A stretch of DNA of 57,486 nucleotides from Pseudomonas monteilii NBRC 103158 = DSM 14164 (GCF_000730605.1 NZ_BBIS01000057.1:1-57486), one strand, 5' to 3'; counted from the stretch's first letter, positions 9,991 through 18,137 are shown. Made by a program: numbers and translations. Notes: generated by a model from the letters alone, not told the origin.

Positions 9991-11258
9991 AGCCGACCCG
10001 CAAGCAGGGCGTACGCCCGACCCTGCGCTCGGTGCTGGGCCGTGGCCACCTCAGCGTTGCCTTGCTCGCTGTAGGCCTGGCCGGCATTTCGCTTACGCTG
10101 CTGGGTGTGCTCGCCCTGCGCGTCTATGCCAATCACAACCTGCACCTGATCGCCCGCTCGATCAACTACACCGTTGAGGCGGCGGTGGTGTTCGATGACA
10201 GTGCTGCAGCCAACGAATCACTGGCGCTGATCGCCAGTAACGAGGAGGTGGCCGAGGCCAAGGTCTTCAATAACGAAGGCGAGCTGCTGGCGCACTGGCA
10301 ACGCGGTGATACGGGCATGCTCGGCAAGCTCGAAGTGCAGGTGGCCACGGCCTTGCTGGATGAGCCGGTCAACTTGCCGATCCTGCACCAGCAACAAAAA
10401 GTCGGGCACACCGAACTGGTCGGCCAGGGCCGTAGCCTGCTGCTGTTCCTGCTCAGCGGTCTGGCCGGAATCCTGTTCTGCACGATACTCAGCGCTTTGG
10501 CTGCCCAGTATCTGTCGCGGCGCCTGCTCAGCAATATCACCCGCCCGCTGCGCGGCCTGGCCAGTGTCGCCCACGCCGCCCGCCGCGAGCGCAGCTTCGA
10601 CCGGCGCGTGCCGGAGGCGCCGATTGCCGAGCTCAACGAGCTGGGCAACGACTTCAATGCCCTGCTGGACGAACTGGAGGTGTGGCACAGCCACCTGCAG
10701 AGCGAAAACCAGACCTTGGCTCACCAGGCTAGCCACGACAGCCTGACCGGCCTGCCCAACCGCGCCTTCTTCGAAGGGCGCCTGAACCGCAGCGTGCGCA
10801 ATGCCGCGCGGCAGCGGGACCACCTGGCGCTTTTGTTCCTCGACAGCGACCACTTCAAGCAGATCAACGACACCCTTGGCCATGCCGTGGGCGACGAAGT
10901 GCTGATCAGCGTGGCCGACCGCGTGCGCGCCCAGCTGCGCGAGCACGACCTGGTGGCACGCCTGGGCGGTGACGAGTTCGCGGTGTTGCTGACACCTTTG
11001 CAGTCGCGCAAGGACGCCGAGCAGATTGCCGAGAAGATCGTGGCCAGCATGAAGCTGCCGGTGCATCTGGACAGCGGCCGCAGCATTGCCACCTCACTGA
11101 GTGTCGGTATTGCCTATTACCCGGATGACGGCGCTGACCCCGCCAGTCTTCTCAATGCCGCCGATGCGGCGATGTACGAGGCCAAGTGTAAACGCCGTGG
11201 CCATTGGCAAGTGGCGCAGACGGAACGGTCCGCCAGTGAAATCAAGAACAGGAGTTGA
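9987..11258 (+). CDS. yfiN: YfiN/TpbB, membrane diguanylate cyclase
   Basis: YfiN makes c-di-GMP and promotes attachment and small-colony growth when YfiR is removed. The 423-residue product has TM1 (about 24-46), a periplasmic CHASE8-type sensor domain, TM2 (about 150-175), a HAMP helix pair and a C-terminal GGDEF domain. The active-site GGDEF motif is intact (RLGGDEFAV). An RxxD product-inhibition site (REHD) lies five residues before it, so the cyclase should be active and feedback-inhibited. No EAL domain is present. It is coupled to yfiR by a four-base overlap and followed five bases later by yfiB. Confidence 0.92.
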   Translation: MKPTRKQGVRPTLRSVLGRGHLSVALLAVGLAGISLTLLGVLALRVYANHNLHLIARSINYTVEAAVVFDDSAAANESLALIASNEEVAEAKVFNNEGELLAHWQRGDTGMLGKLEVQVATALLDEPVNLPILHQQQKVGHTELVGQGRSLLLFLLSGLAGILFCTILSALAAQYLSRRLLSNITRPLRGLASVAHAARRERSFDRRVPEAPIAELNELGNDFNALLDELEVWHSHLQSENQTLAHQASHDSLTGLPNRAFFEGRLNRSVRNAARQRDHLALLFLDSDHFKQINDTLGHAVGDEVLISVADRVRAQLREHDLVARLGGDEFAVLLTPLQSRKDAEQIAEKIVASMKLPVHLDSGRSIATSLSVGIAYYPDDGADPASLLNAADAAMYEAKCKRRGHWQVAQTERSASEIKNRS

Positions 11259-11265
11259 ACCCGTG

Positions 11266-11754
11266 ATGCACGCTTTACGTTTCCCCCTTTGGGCCTTGTT
11301 GCTCGCTATGCTGGCGCTGACCGGTTGCCAGAGCGCACCCCCCAAGGGCCTTACCCCTGAACAGATTGCCGTACTCAAGCGCGAAGGATTTATCCCCACC
11401 GATGAAGGCTGGGCCTACGACCTGTCCGGCAGAGTGCTGTTCGGCAGCGACCTGGACAGCCTCAACGGCCAGAGCCAGGCGATTGTCGAGCGCATTGGCA
11501 AGGCGCTGCTGGGTGTTGGCATCCAGGGCGTGCGGGTGGACGGGCATGCCGATTCGTCGGGCAAGGCGGCGTATAACCAGCAACTGTCCGAGCGCCGTGC
11601 CCAAAGCGTGGCCAAAGCGCTGGTCGGGGTGGGCATGCAGGCCCAGAACATACAGCGCCGTGGCCTGGGCAGCACCCAGCCAGTGGCAGACAACCGCACC
11701 AGCGCCGGGCGTACCGAAAACCGGCGTGTATCCATAGTGGTGGCGTCTTACTGA
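11266..11754 (+). CDS. yfiB: YfiB, OmpA-like peptidoglycan-binding lipoprotein
   Basis: YfiB is the outer-membrane lipoprotein that sequesters YfiR and so activates YfiN. The 162-residue product has a signal peptide ending in lipobox LTGC (lipidated Cys about residue 20) and a C-terminal OmpA domain. The peptidoglycan-binding signature is present: DGHADSSGKAAYN, then LSERRAQSVAKAL. AGGAG at 11250-11254 is 8 bases from an in-frame GTG at 11263 and 11 from the ATG at 11266; either could be used, adding at most one residue. It completes the three-component signalling operon and ends just before a perfect terminator hairpin. Confidence 0.9.
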   Translation: MHALRFPLWALLLAMLALTGCQSAPPKGLTPEQIAVLKREGFIPTDEGWAYDLSGRVLFGSDLDSLNGQSQAIVERIGKALLGVGIQGVRVDGHADSSGKAAYNQQLSERRAQSVAKALVGVGMQAQNIQRRGLGSTQPVADNRTSAGRTENRRVSIVVASY

Positions 11755-11762
11755 CTGGTTAT

Positions 11763-11785
11763 ATCAGGGCGCAGAGCGCCCTGAT
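11763..11785. terminator. Bidirectional terminator between yfiB and the mmsAB-adjacent lysR
   Basis: Perfect 10-bp arms ATCAGGGCGC and GCGCCCTGAT flank a three-base loop. It lies between convergent genes: 8 bases after the yfiB stop, and touching the final base of the lysR stop on the other strand. The symmetry suits termination from both sides, although no long U-tract is present. Confidence 0.6.
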
Positions 11786-12735
11786 CATTCCTGAGCAAAC
11801 CGCATCTCCCGCGTCTCTCCCATCAGCAACGGCGCATTCGCCTCGGTCACCCCCCGGATGTAATCCCACAGCAGGGTAATCCGCTTCAACTTCCTCAAAT
11901 CCTCCCGGCAATACATCCAGAACTGCCGCGTCACCTCGATCTCCTCCGGCAATACCGTCACCAATCGCGGATCCTGCGCCGCCAGAAAGCACGGCAATAT
12001 CGCCAACCCACGCCCCTGCAACGCCGCCGTGTACTGTGCAATCACACTGGTACTGCGCAGGTGCGCAGTGGCGCCGGGGATCAGGTTGGCGAGGTACAAA
12101 AGCTCCGAACTGAACGCCAAATCATCCACGTAACTGATAAAGGGATGTTTGGCCAAGTCCGCCACCTGACGAATCGGTGCGTGGCTGTCCAGGTAATCCT
12201 GCGTCGCGTATAGCCGCAAGCGGTAATCACACAGCTTGCAGCACACATAAGGCCCATGCTCCGGTCGCTCCAGCGCGATGACGATGTCCGCCTCGCGCTT
12301 GGACAGGCTGATGAAGTGCGGCAGCGGCAGGATATCCACCGAAATCGCCGGGTAGGCATCAACGAAGTGGCTCAGCTGCGGGGTAATGAAGAAGCTGCCG
12401 AAGCCCTCCGTGCAACCCATGCGCACATGCCCCGACAACGCCACGCCCGACCCGGACACCTGCTCGCAGGCCATGTGCAGCGTGCTTTCGATCGACTCGG
12501 CATAGCCCAGCAGGCGCTGGCCTTCGGCGGTGAGGACAAAGCCGTTGGTCCGCGATTTTTCGAACAGCAATGTACCCAGCGCCCCCTCCAGCGAGCTGAT
12601 GCGCCGCGACACCGTGGTGTAGTCCACGCTCAGCCGTTTGGCGGCACTGCTGGCCTTGCGGGTGCGGGCCACTTCAAGGAAAAACTTCAGGTCGTCCCAG
12701 TTGAGGGCACTCAGGGATGTGAGGTCTTTTTGCAT
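11785..12735 (-). CDS. LysR-type regulator divergent from mmsAB
   Basis: A 316-residue LTTR with an N-terminal winged HTH (LNWDDLKFFLEVARTRKASS, then AAKRLSVDYTTVSRRISSLE) and a C-terminal substrate-binding domain. I chose the ATG at 12735 because the HTH begins about 12 residues later. The longer open frame runs back into mmsA and is spurious. It is divergent from mmsA with a 132-base shared promoter region, so it probably controls valine or isobutyrate catabolism. In P. aeruginosa mmsAB is controlled by the AraC-type MmsR, so the regulator class differs here. The ligand is unknown. Confidence 0.85.
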   Translation of the reverse strand: MQKDLTSLSALNWDDLKFFLEVARTRKASSAAKRLSVDYTTVSRRISSLEGALGTLLFEKSRTNGFVLTAEGQRLLGYAESIESTLHMACEQVSGSGVALSGHVRMGCTEGFGSFFITPQLSHFVDAYPAISVDILPLPHFISLSKREADIVIALERPEHGPYVCCKLCDYRLRLYATQDYLDSHAPIRQVADLAKHPFISYVDDLAFSSELLYLANLIPGATAHLRSTSVIAQYTAALQGRGLAILPCFLAAQDPRLVTVLPEEIEVTRQFWMYCREDLRKLKRITLLWDYIRGVTEANAPLLMGETREMRFAQE

Positions 12736-12867
12736 GATGATCCGGTTTTTTTGTGCGTTCTTGTTGGATGTTTGCACATCTATACTCGAAACAAGCCTCA
12801 GGACGCCACCTTGCGTTTGCTTGGCGCTGGCGATCTCGTCCCGACAATAATTCCAAGGAGAACGCAG

Positions 12868-14394
12868 ATGAACGCACCGCAATCCCCGAACCCGACCAAG
12901 GTCGAGCAGGTCAAGCTGCTGATCGACGGCCAATGGGTCGAGTCGAAAACAACCGAATGGCGCGACATCGTCAACCCTGCCACCCAGGAAGTACTGGCGC
13001 GGGTGCCGTTCGCCACCGTCGAAGAAGTCGACGCTGCCGTGGCTGCTGCCCATCGCGCTTTCCAGACCTGGCGCGACACCCCGATTGGCGCACGCATGCG
13101 CATCATGCTAAAGCTGCAGGCGCTGATTCGCGAACACACCAAACGCATTGCCCAGGTGCTCAGCGCAGAGCAGGGCAAAACCCTGGCTGATGCCGAAGGC
13201 GATATCTTCCGCGGGCTGGAAGTGGTCGAGCACGCGGCGTCCATTGGCACCCTGCAGATGGGCGAATTCGCCGAGAACGTCGCGGGCGGTGTCGATACCT
13301 ACACCCTGCGCCAGCCGATTGGTGTATGCGCCGGCATCACCCCGTTCAACTTCCCGGCGATGATCCCGCTGTGGATGTTCCCCATGGCCATCGTCTGCGG
13401 CAACACGTTCGTGCTCAAGCCGTCCGAACAGGACCCTCTCTCGACCATGCTGCTGGTCGAGCTGGCGCTGGAAGCCGGCGTACCGGCCGGTGTGCTTAAC
13501 GTGGTGCACGGTGGCAAGCAAGTGGTGGATGCCATTTGCACCCATCAAGACATCAAAGCCATTTCCTTCGTTGGCTCTACCGAAGTCGGCACCCACGTGT
13601 ACAACCTGGGCAGCCAGCACGGCAAGCGCGTGCAGTCGATGATGGGCGCCAAGAACCACGCCGTTGTGCTGCCCGATGCCAACCGCACGCAAACCATCAA
13701 CGCCCTGGTCGGTGCTGCTTTCGGCGCGGCGGGCCAGCGCTGCATGGCCACCTCGGTGGCGGTGCTGGTGGGCAAGGCCCGTGAATGGCTGCCGGATATC
13801 AAGGAAGCGGCCAGCAAGCTCAAGGTCAATGCCGGCTGTGAGCCTGGTACCGATGTAGGCCCGGTAGTTTCCAAACGCGCCAAGGAGCGTGTGCTGGGCC
13901 TGATCGAAAGCGGCATCAAGGAAGGCGCCAAGCTGGAACTCGACGGCCGTGACGTCAAGGTACCGGGCTACGAGCAAGGCAACTTCGTCGGCCCAACCCT
14001 GTTCTCGGGCGTGAAGACCGACATGCAGGTGTACACCCAGGAAATCTTCGGCCCGGTGCTGGTGACCCTGGAGGTCGATACCCTCGATGAGGCCATCGCC
14101 CTGGTCAACGCCAACCCGTTCGGCAACGGCACCGGCCTGTTCACCCAAAGCGGCGCCGCAGCCCGCAAGTTCCAGAGCGAAATCGACATCGGCCAGGTCG
14201 GCATCAACATCCCGATCCCGGTACCGGTACCGTTCTTCAGCTTCACCGGTTCGCGTGGCTCCAAGCTCGGTGACCTCGGCCCGTACGGCAAGCAGGTGGT
14301 GCAGTTCTACACTCAGACCAAGACCGTCACCGCCCGCTGGTTCGATGACGACAGTGTCAATGACGGTGTGAACACCACCATCAGCCTGCGCTAA
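12868..14394 (+). CDS. mmsA: Methylmalonate-semialdehyde dehydrogenase (CoA-acylating)
   Basis: MmsA converts methylmalonate semialdehyde, NAD+ and CoA to propionyl-CoA and CO2 in valine (and thymine) degradation. The 508-residue product is an ALDH-fold protein with the family motif GVCAGITPFNFPAMIPLWM, NAD-binding FVGSTEVG, and catalytic Cys292 in GQRCMA. The open frame extends far upstream, but AAGGAG at 12855-12860, 7 bases before the ATG at 12868, fixes the start. mmsB follows 9 bases after the stop, forming an operon. Its length and motifs are normal for the family. Confidence 0.95.
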   Translation: MNAPQSPNPTKVEQVKLLIDGQWVESKTTEWRDIVNPATQEVLARVPFATVEEVDAAVAAAHRAFQTWRDTPIGARMRIMLKLQALIREHTKRIAQVLSAEQGKTLADAEGDIFRGLEVVEHAASIGTLQMGEFAENVAGGVDTYTLRQPIGVCAGITPFNFPAMIPLWMFPMAIVCGNTFVLKPSEQDPLSTMLLVELALEAGVPAGVLNVVHGGKQVVDAICTHQDIKAISFVGSTEVGTHVYNLGSQHGKRVQSMMGAKNHAVVLPDANRTQTINALVGAAFGAAGQRCMATSVAVLVGKAREWLPDIKEAASKLKVNAGCEPGTDVGPVVSKRAKERVLGLIESGIKEGAKLELDGRDVKVPGYEQGNFVGPTLFSGVKTDMQVYTQEIFGPVLVTLEVDTLDEAIALVNANPFGNGTGLFTQSGAAARKFQSEIDIGQVGINIPIPVPVPFFSFTGSRGSKLGDLGPYGKQVVQFYTQTKTVTARWFDDDSVNDGVNTTISLR

Positions 14395-14403
14395 GGAGAC
14401 GTC

Positions 14404-15291
14404 ATGCGTATTGCATTCATTGGCCTCGGCAACATGGGCGCGCCCATGGCCCGCAACCTGATCAAGGCCGGGCACCAACTGAACCTGTTCGACCTGAACA
14501 AAACCGTGCTGGCCGAGCTGGCAGAACTGGGCGGGCAGATCAGCCCGTCGCCCAAGGACGCGGCGGCCAACAGCGAGCTGGTCATCACCATGCTGCCGGC
14601 GGCGGCCCATGTGCGCAGCGTGTACCTGAACGACGACGGCGTGCTGGCCGGCATTCGCCCCGGTACACCAACCGTGGACTGCAGCACGATCGACCCGCAG
14701 ACCGCCCGCGATGTGTCCAAGGCCGCAGCGGCCAAGGGCGTGGACATGGGCGATGCGCCGGTGTCCGGAGGCACCGGCGGCGCGGCAGCAGGCACCCTGA
14801 CCTTCATGGTCGGTGCCAGCGCCGAGCTGTTCGCCAGCCTCAAGCCGGTGCTGGAGCAGATGGGCCGCAACATCGTGCACTGCGGTGATGTCGGCACCGG
14901 GCAGATCGCCAAGATCTGCAACAACCTGCTGCTGGGCATCTCCATGATCGGCGTGTCCGAGGCCATGGCCCTGGGTAACGCGCTGGGCATCGACACCAAG
15001 GTGCTGGCCGACATCATCAACAGCTCGACCGGGCGTTGCTGGAGTTCGGACACCTACAACCCGTGGCCGGGCATCATCGAAACGGCGCCTGCGTCGCGCG
15101 GTTATACCGGAGGCTTTGGCGCCGAACTGATGCTCAAGGACCTGGGGCTGGCCACCGAAGCGGCACGCCAGGCACACCAGCCGGTGATCCTCGGGGCCGT
15201 GGCCCAGCAGCTGTATCAGGCCATGAGCCTGCGCGGCGAAGGGGGCAAGGACTTCTCGGCCATCGTCGAGGGGTATCGCAAGAAGGATTGA
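14404..15291 (+). CDS. mmsB: 3-hydroxyisobutyrate dehydrogenase
   Basis: MmsB oxidises 3-hydroxyisobutyrate to methylmalonate semialdehyde with NAD+, directly feeding MmsA. The 295-residue product has the N-terminal Rossmann motif FIGLGNMGAPMARNL, the substrate-binding DAPVSGGTGGA segment, and the catalytic Lys170 in GQIAKICNN, all typical of the beta-hydroxyacid dehydrogenase family. AAGGAG lies just before the ATG at 14404. It is followed by a long terminator hairpin, so mmsAB is a two-gene unit. Confidence 0.95.
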   Translation: MRIAFIGLGNMGAPMARNLIKAGHQLNLFDLNKTVLAELAELGGQISPSPKDAAANSELVITMLPAAAHVRSVYLNDDGVLAGIRPGTPTVDCSTIDPQTARDVSKAAAAKGVDMGDAPVSGGTGGAAAGTLTFMVGASAELFASLKPVLEQMGRNIVHCGDVGTGQIAKICNNLLLGISMIGVSEAMALGNALGIDTKVLADIINSSTGRCWSSDTYNPWPGIIETAPASRGYTGGFGAELMLKDLGLATEAARQAHQPVILGAVAQQLYQAMSLRGEGGKDFSAIVEGYRKKD

Positions 15292-15310
15292 CGAGCGAGG
15301 TGGACTTCAT

Positions 15311-15379
15311 CGCGGGCCAGGTGGCCTTCCCTCTGTAACTGCGCACCAGAGGGAAGGGCACCTGCCCCGCGATTTTTTT
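15311..15379 (+). terminator. Strong terminator after mmsB
   Basis: Two 25-base arms (15311-15335 and 15347-15371) pair almost perfectly around an 11-base loop and are followed by seven Ts at 15373-15379. This is a classical intrinsic terminator for mmsAB. It also separates mmsAB from the convergent cupin gene, whose stop is at 15381-15383. Confidence 0.85.
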
Positions 15380-15380
15380 A

Positions 15381-15725
15381 TCAGGCGAAAACGAAGTACT
15401 TGCGTACAGTCTCGACCACTTCCCAAGTGCCTTTCATCCCCGGTTCGATGACGAACACGTCACCGGCTTTCAGGTGCTTCGGCTCTTCGCCTTCCGGGGT
15501 GATGATGCAGTAGCCATCGAGGAAGTGGCAGAACTCCCACTTCTCGTAGTTGACCTCGAACTTGCCCGGGGTGCAGATCCAGGTGCCCATGATCTTGCTG
15601 CCGTCGGCCGACAGGTAGGCATTGAGGTTGACGGTGTGCGGATCGCCGCCGATGCGCTTCCACTTGGTGGCGTCCACGACCGGCGTCGGGCAGGTTTCGC
15701 GCAGGACGGTGATGAAATCGGACAT
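15381..15725 (-). CDS. Small cupin-domain protein (DUF861-like)
   Basis: A 114-residue single-domain cupin. The first cupin motif region is degenerate (ICTPGKFEVNYEKWEFCHFL) and is followed by GYCIITPEG and AGDVFVIEPGMKGTWEV. This resembles the cupin_3/DUF861 group that includes ureidoglycine aminohydrolase-like proteins, but the family is broad and no substrate can be assigned. A single His is visible in the usual metal-binding strands, so metal binding is uncertain. A ribosome-binding AGGAGT precedes the ATG at 15725. Cytoplasmic; no signal peptide. Confidence 0.75.
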   Translation of the reverse strand: MSDFITVLRETCPTPVVDATKWKRIGGDPHTVNLNAYLSADGSKIMGTWICTPGKFEVNYEKWEFCHFLDGYCIITPEGEEPKHLKAGDVFVIEPGMKGTWEVVETVRKYFVFA

Positions 15726-15821
15726 GGCACAACTCCTGGTGACTGGCTGAATGACTCGTCACCATAGGGCCATCGGCCGAGCCGCAGTTGCCTGGGCTCG
15801 ACGTCCAGCTGTCTGGTCGCG

Positions 15822-16757
15822 CTATGCCAGGCGGTTTACCTCGACGGTGATGTGCGCCAGTTCTTCATGCACACCCAAGGCCTGGCGCACGCTGTCGGCG
15901 CTGAGGGCACTTGAGGTGGCCAAACCAAGAATGCAGGCGTATTGGGCCTTGCCCACCCGCCATACATGTAAGTCGGTGATGCTGGCCGGCACGGGCAGCT
16001 GCGCCACCACTTCGCGGATTTCTTCCACCACCGGCGCGTCCATCTCCGCATCCAGCAGCACCCGCCCGGTATCGCGCAGCAGGCCGCGGGCCCACAGCGC
16101 CACCAGCAGCGCACCCACTAGGCCCATGACCGGATCGAGCCAGCTGGCGCCCCAGAACTTGCCGGCCAGCAAGGCAACGATGGCCAGTACCGAAGTGGCG
16201 GCATCGGCCATCACGTGCAGGTAGGCCGAGCGCAGGTTCAGGTCGTGGTGGTGATGGCCGTGGTCATGGTGATGGTCGTGCCCATGATGATCATGATGGT
16301 GATGGTCATCGCGCAGTAGCCAGGCACAAATCAGGTTGACGGCAAGGCCTACCACGGCGATGAAGATGGCCTCGTCATAATGGATGGGTCCCGGTGCCAG
16401 TAGCCGCTCCACCGACTGGAACACCATCAGCCCGGCCACGCCCAGCAACAGCAGCGCGCTGGAATAACCACCGAGAATCTCGATTTTCCAGGTACCGAAG
16501 GCAAAGCGTCGATCAGCGGCATAGCGCCGTGCGGCGGCGTAGGCCAGTAGCGACAGGCCAAGGGCCAGAGCGTGAGAGCTCATGTGCCAGCCGTCGGCCA
16601 GCAGTGCCATGGAGTTGAAGAACCAGCCACCGGCAATCTCCGCCACCATCATCACGGCGGTCAGCCACACCGCCAGGCGGGTCTTGCGCTCGGCGCCCAG
16701 GTTGCTGGTGTGGAACTGATGGCTGTGCTGCCAACGGTCTGAGGTTTGTGTCGCCAT
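15822..16757 (-). CDS. dmeF: DmeF-type Co/Ni cation-diffusion-facilitator efflux pump
   Basis: A 311-residue inner-membrane CDF transporter exporting divalent metal in exchange for protons. It has six predicted TM segments. Metal-site residues sit in TM2 (LLADGWHMSSHALAL, an HxxxD/DxxxH-like pattern) and TM5 (AYLHVMADAATSVLA). A very His-rich cytosolic loop at about residues 150-173 alternates His and Asp, characteristic of DmeF and ZitB-like pumps. The N-terminus SHQFHTSN is also typical of DmeF. It is divergent from an RcnR/DmeR-type repressor whose four Ni/Co ligands are conserved, which favours Co2+/Ni2+ over Zn2+. Confidence 0.88.
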   Translation of the reverse strand: MATQTSDRWQHSHQFHTSNLGAERKTRLAVWLTAVMMVAEIAGGWFFNSMALLADGWHMSSHALALGLSLLAYAAARRYAADRRFAFGTWKIEILGGYSSALLLLGVAGLMVFQSVERLLAPGPIHYDEAIFIAVVGLAVNLICAWLLRDDHHHHDHHGHDHHHDHGHHHHDLNLRSAYLHVMADAATSVLAIVALLAGKFWGASWLDPVMGLVGALLVALWARGLLRDTGRVLLDAEMDAPVVEEIREVVAQLPVPASITDLHVWRVGKAQYACILGLATSSALSADSVRQALGVHEELAHITVEVNRLA

Positions 16758-16789
16758 GGTTTATCATGCTCCCGGACGATCGAGAAATA

Positions 16790-16804
16790 TACTATACCCC
16801 AGTA
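16790..16804. promoter_or_regulatory. RcnR/DmeR-type operator between dmeF and dmeR
   Basis: TACTATACCCCAGTA (reverse TACTGGGGTATAGTA) matches the TACT-G-tract-AGTA architecture of RcnR-family operators, and is flanked by extra TATA symmetry (ATATACTATA and AGTATAC). It lies 33 bases upstream of the dmeF start and 23 bases upstream of dmeR, so one site could repress both genes. Confidence 0.75.
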
Positions 16805-16827
16805 TACCTAGCATGGTGTGGAATCCA

Positions 16828-17103
16828 ATGGCACATACCCTGAAGAGCAAGAAGCAACTGCTGGCCCGGGTGCGCAAGATCAAGGGCCAGGCGGCCGCGC
16901 TTGAGACGGCGCTGGAGCAGGACAAGGACTGCCTGGCGATCCTGCAGCAGATCGCCGCCGTGCGCGGCGCGGTGAACGGGCTGATGGCCGAAGTGATGGA
17001 AGGGCATATCCGCGAACATCTGGTGGCGGACGGGCTTAGCGCCGAGGAGCGGCAGGATGAGGCGGACAAGGTGGCTGCGTTGTTGCGGTCTTACCTCAAG
17101 TAA
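16828..17103 (+). CDS. dmeR: RcnR/DmeR family metal-responsive repressor
   Basis: A 91-residue all-helical DUF156 repressor that should release DNA on binding cobalt or nickel. His3, Cys35, His60 and His64 sit at exactly the positions of the four metal ligands of E. coli RcnR. The family core LQQIAAVRGAVNGLMAEV is present. The position of His3 supports the ATG at 16828 over upstream in-frame starts. It is divergent from dmeF with a recognisable operator between them. A GC hairpin at 17110-17128 follows the stop. Confidence 0.9.
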   Translation: MAHTLKSKKQLLARVRKIKGQAAALETALEQDKDCLAILQQIAAVRGAVNGLMAEVMEGHIREHLVADGLSAEERQDEADKVAALLRSYLK

Positions 17104-17109
17104 TCTCGC

Positions 17110-17128
17110 GGGAGCGGAACCCGCTCCC
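17110..17128 (+). terminator. Hairpin after dmeR (REP-like half-site)
   Basis: GGGAGCGG and CCGCTCCC pair around a three-base loop, six bases after the dmeR stop. The sequence is the core of the P. putida REP element and probably doubles as the dmeR terminator. No U-tract follows. Confidence 0.5.
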
Positions 17129-17174
17129 ACATGGATGGTGCAGGCGATTGGAAATTGGGTTGGGCAGTTGATCT

Positions 17175-17191
17175 ATACCCCCCAGGGGTAT
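17175..17191. promoter_or_regulatory. Orphan CsoR/RcnR-like palindrome ATACCCC-N3-GGGGTAT
   Basis: A perfect inverted repeat with 7-bp arms and a C-rich spacer, typical in style of operators bound by the CsoR/RcnR/FrmR superfamily. It lies 72 bases after dmeR and just beyond the stop of the convergent cdsA-like gene, with no credible start codon on either side. It may be a second binding site for DmeR, a relic of a lost gene, or a compact terminator. Confidence 0.4.
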
Positions 17192-17195
17192 GTGG

Positions 17196-18137
17196 CTACG
17201 CCCACCAATACCGCACAAAGTGGAAGAACACCGGCGCCGCAAAGCACACCGAGTCCATACGGTCGAGCATGCCGCCATGGCCTTCGATCATGTGTCCCCA
17301 GTCCTTCACCCCACGGTCGCGCTTGATCGCCGACATCACCAGCCCGCCGAAGAAGCCCATGGTGTTCACGGTCAGGGCCATCAGTGCGGCCTGCCAGAAG
17401 GTGAACGGGGTGATCCAGCACAGCAGGGCGCCTATCAAGGTGGCCAGTGCCACGCCGCCGGCCAGGCCTTCGACGGTTTTGGACGGCGACAGGGTGGGTG
17501 CCACCTTGTGTTTGCCGAACAGCTTGCCGCATACGTACTGCAGCACGTCGCTGATCTGCACCACCAGGATCAGCCAGGCGATCAGCAGCAGGTTGCGCCC
17601 CTCGTAGCCCGGGATGTCCAGCGTCATCAAGGCCGGCACCGATGACACGCAGTACACCGCGATCATCAACCCCCACTGTACCTTTGATGCACGCTCAAGG
17701 AAGCGTGTGGTATCGCCGCCAAAGCTGGCCAATATCGGCAGCAGCAGGAACAGGTACACCGGGATGAAGATGCTGAACAGGCCGTACCAGTCCATGGCGA
17801 TGAGCACGTACTGCACCGGCAGCGCCACATAGAACGCCGCCACCAACGCCGGGTAGTCGCTGCGCCGGGTCGGGGTAAGGGTCATGAACTCGCGCAGGGC
17901 GTAGAACGACACGCCGTAGAACAGCACGATCACACCGTACTTGCCGAACAGGAAAGCGATGCCGATGACCAGCACCATCACCCACCAGGCGTTGATGCGC
18001 GCGTTGAGGTTGTCGATTACCGCGTGTGGCGCTGGGCCTGCGCGCCACTTGAGCAGGCGGCCGATCACGCTGGCGAGCAGCAGCAGGGCGCCGATACCGC
18101 CGAACAGGGAAAGGGTGTTGTCGTCCATGTCAGGCAT
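17196..18137 (-). CDS. CdsA-like phosphatidate cytidylyltransferase (YnbB-type paralog)
   Basis: A 313-residue polytopic membrane protein of the CTP:phosphatidate cytidylyltransferase family, which makes CDP-diacylglycerol. It carries SPSKTVEG and a near-complete family signature, SAIKRDRGVKDWG then GHGGMLDRMDS, with Glu where Pro usually precedes GHGG. It sits last in a six-gene lipid operon and not beside the usual frr-cdsA-dxr cluster, so it is likely a dedicated second CdsA, like E. coli YnbB. The ATG at 18137 overlaps the preceding plsC-like gene by 8 bases; an ATG at 18128 is also possible. Confidence 0.85.
   Translation of the reverse strand: MPDMDDNTLSLFGGIGALLLLASVIGRLLKWRAGPAPHAVIDNLNARINAWWVMVLVIGIAFLFGKYGVIVLFYGVSFYALREFMTLTPTRRSDYPALVAAFYVALPVQYVLIAMDWYGLFSIFIPVYLFLLLPILASFGGDTTRFLERASKVQWGLMIAVYCVSSVPALMTLDIPGYEGRNLLLIAWLILVVQISDVLQYVCGKLFGKHKVAPTLSPSKTVEGLAGGVALATLIGALLCWITPFTFWQAALMALTVNTMGFFGGLVMSAIKRDRGVKDWGHMIEGHGGMLDRMDSVCFAAPVFFHFVRYWWA

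Noticed and set aside
12846..12860. ACAATAATTCC before mmsA as an Hfq/Crc site
   Set aside because: It fails AANAANAA at the final positions and is much weaker than the ggt, cstA and thiolase motifs.
13108..15177. 689-codon minus-strand frame across mmsA and mmsB
   Set aside because: Covers two recognised genes on the other strand and shows no domain; GC-skewed antisense artefact.
16229..16330. CAT/CAC-rich tandem pattern as a possible satellite or CRISPR-like repeat
   Set aside because: It is the codon pattern of the His-rich metal loop of DmeF, with irregular spacing and no spacers.
17131..17607. 158-codon plus-strand frame at the end of the cdsA-like gene
   Set aside because: Considered as a possible target of the palindrome at 17175, but the palindrome lies within it and the rest is antisense to a well-supported membrane protein.
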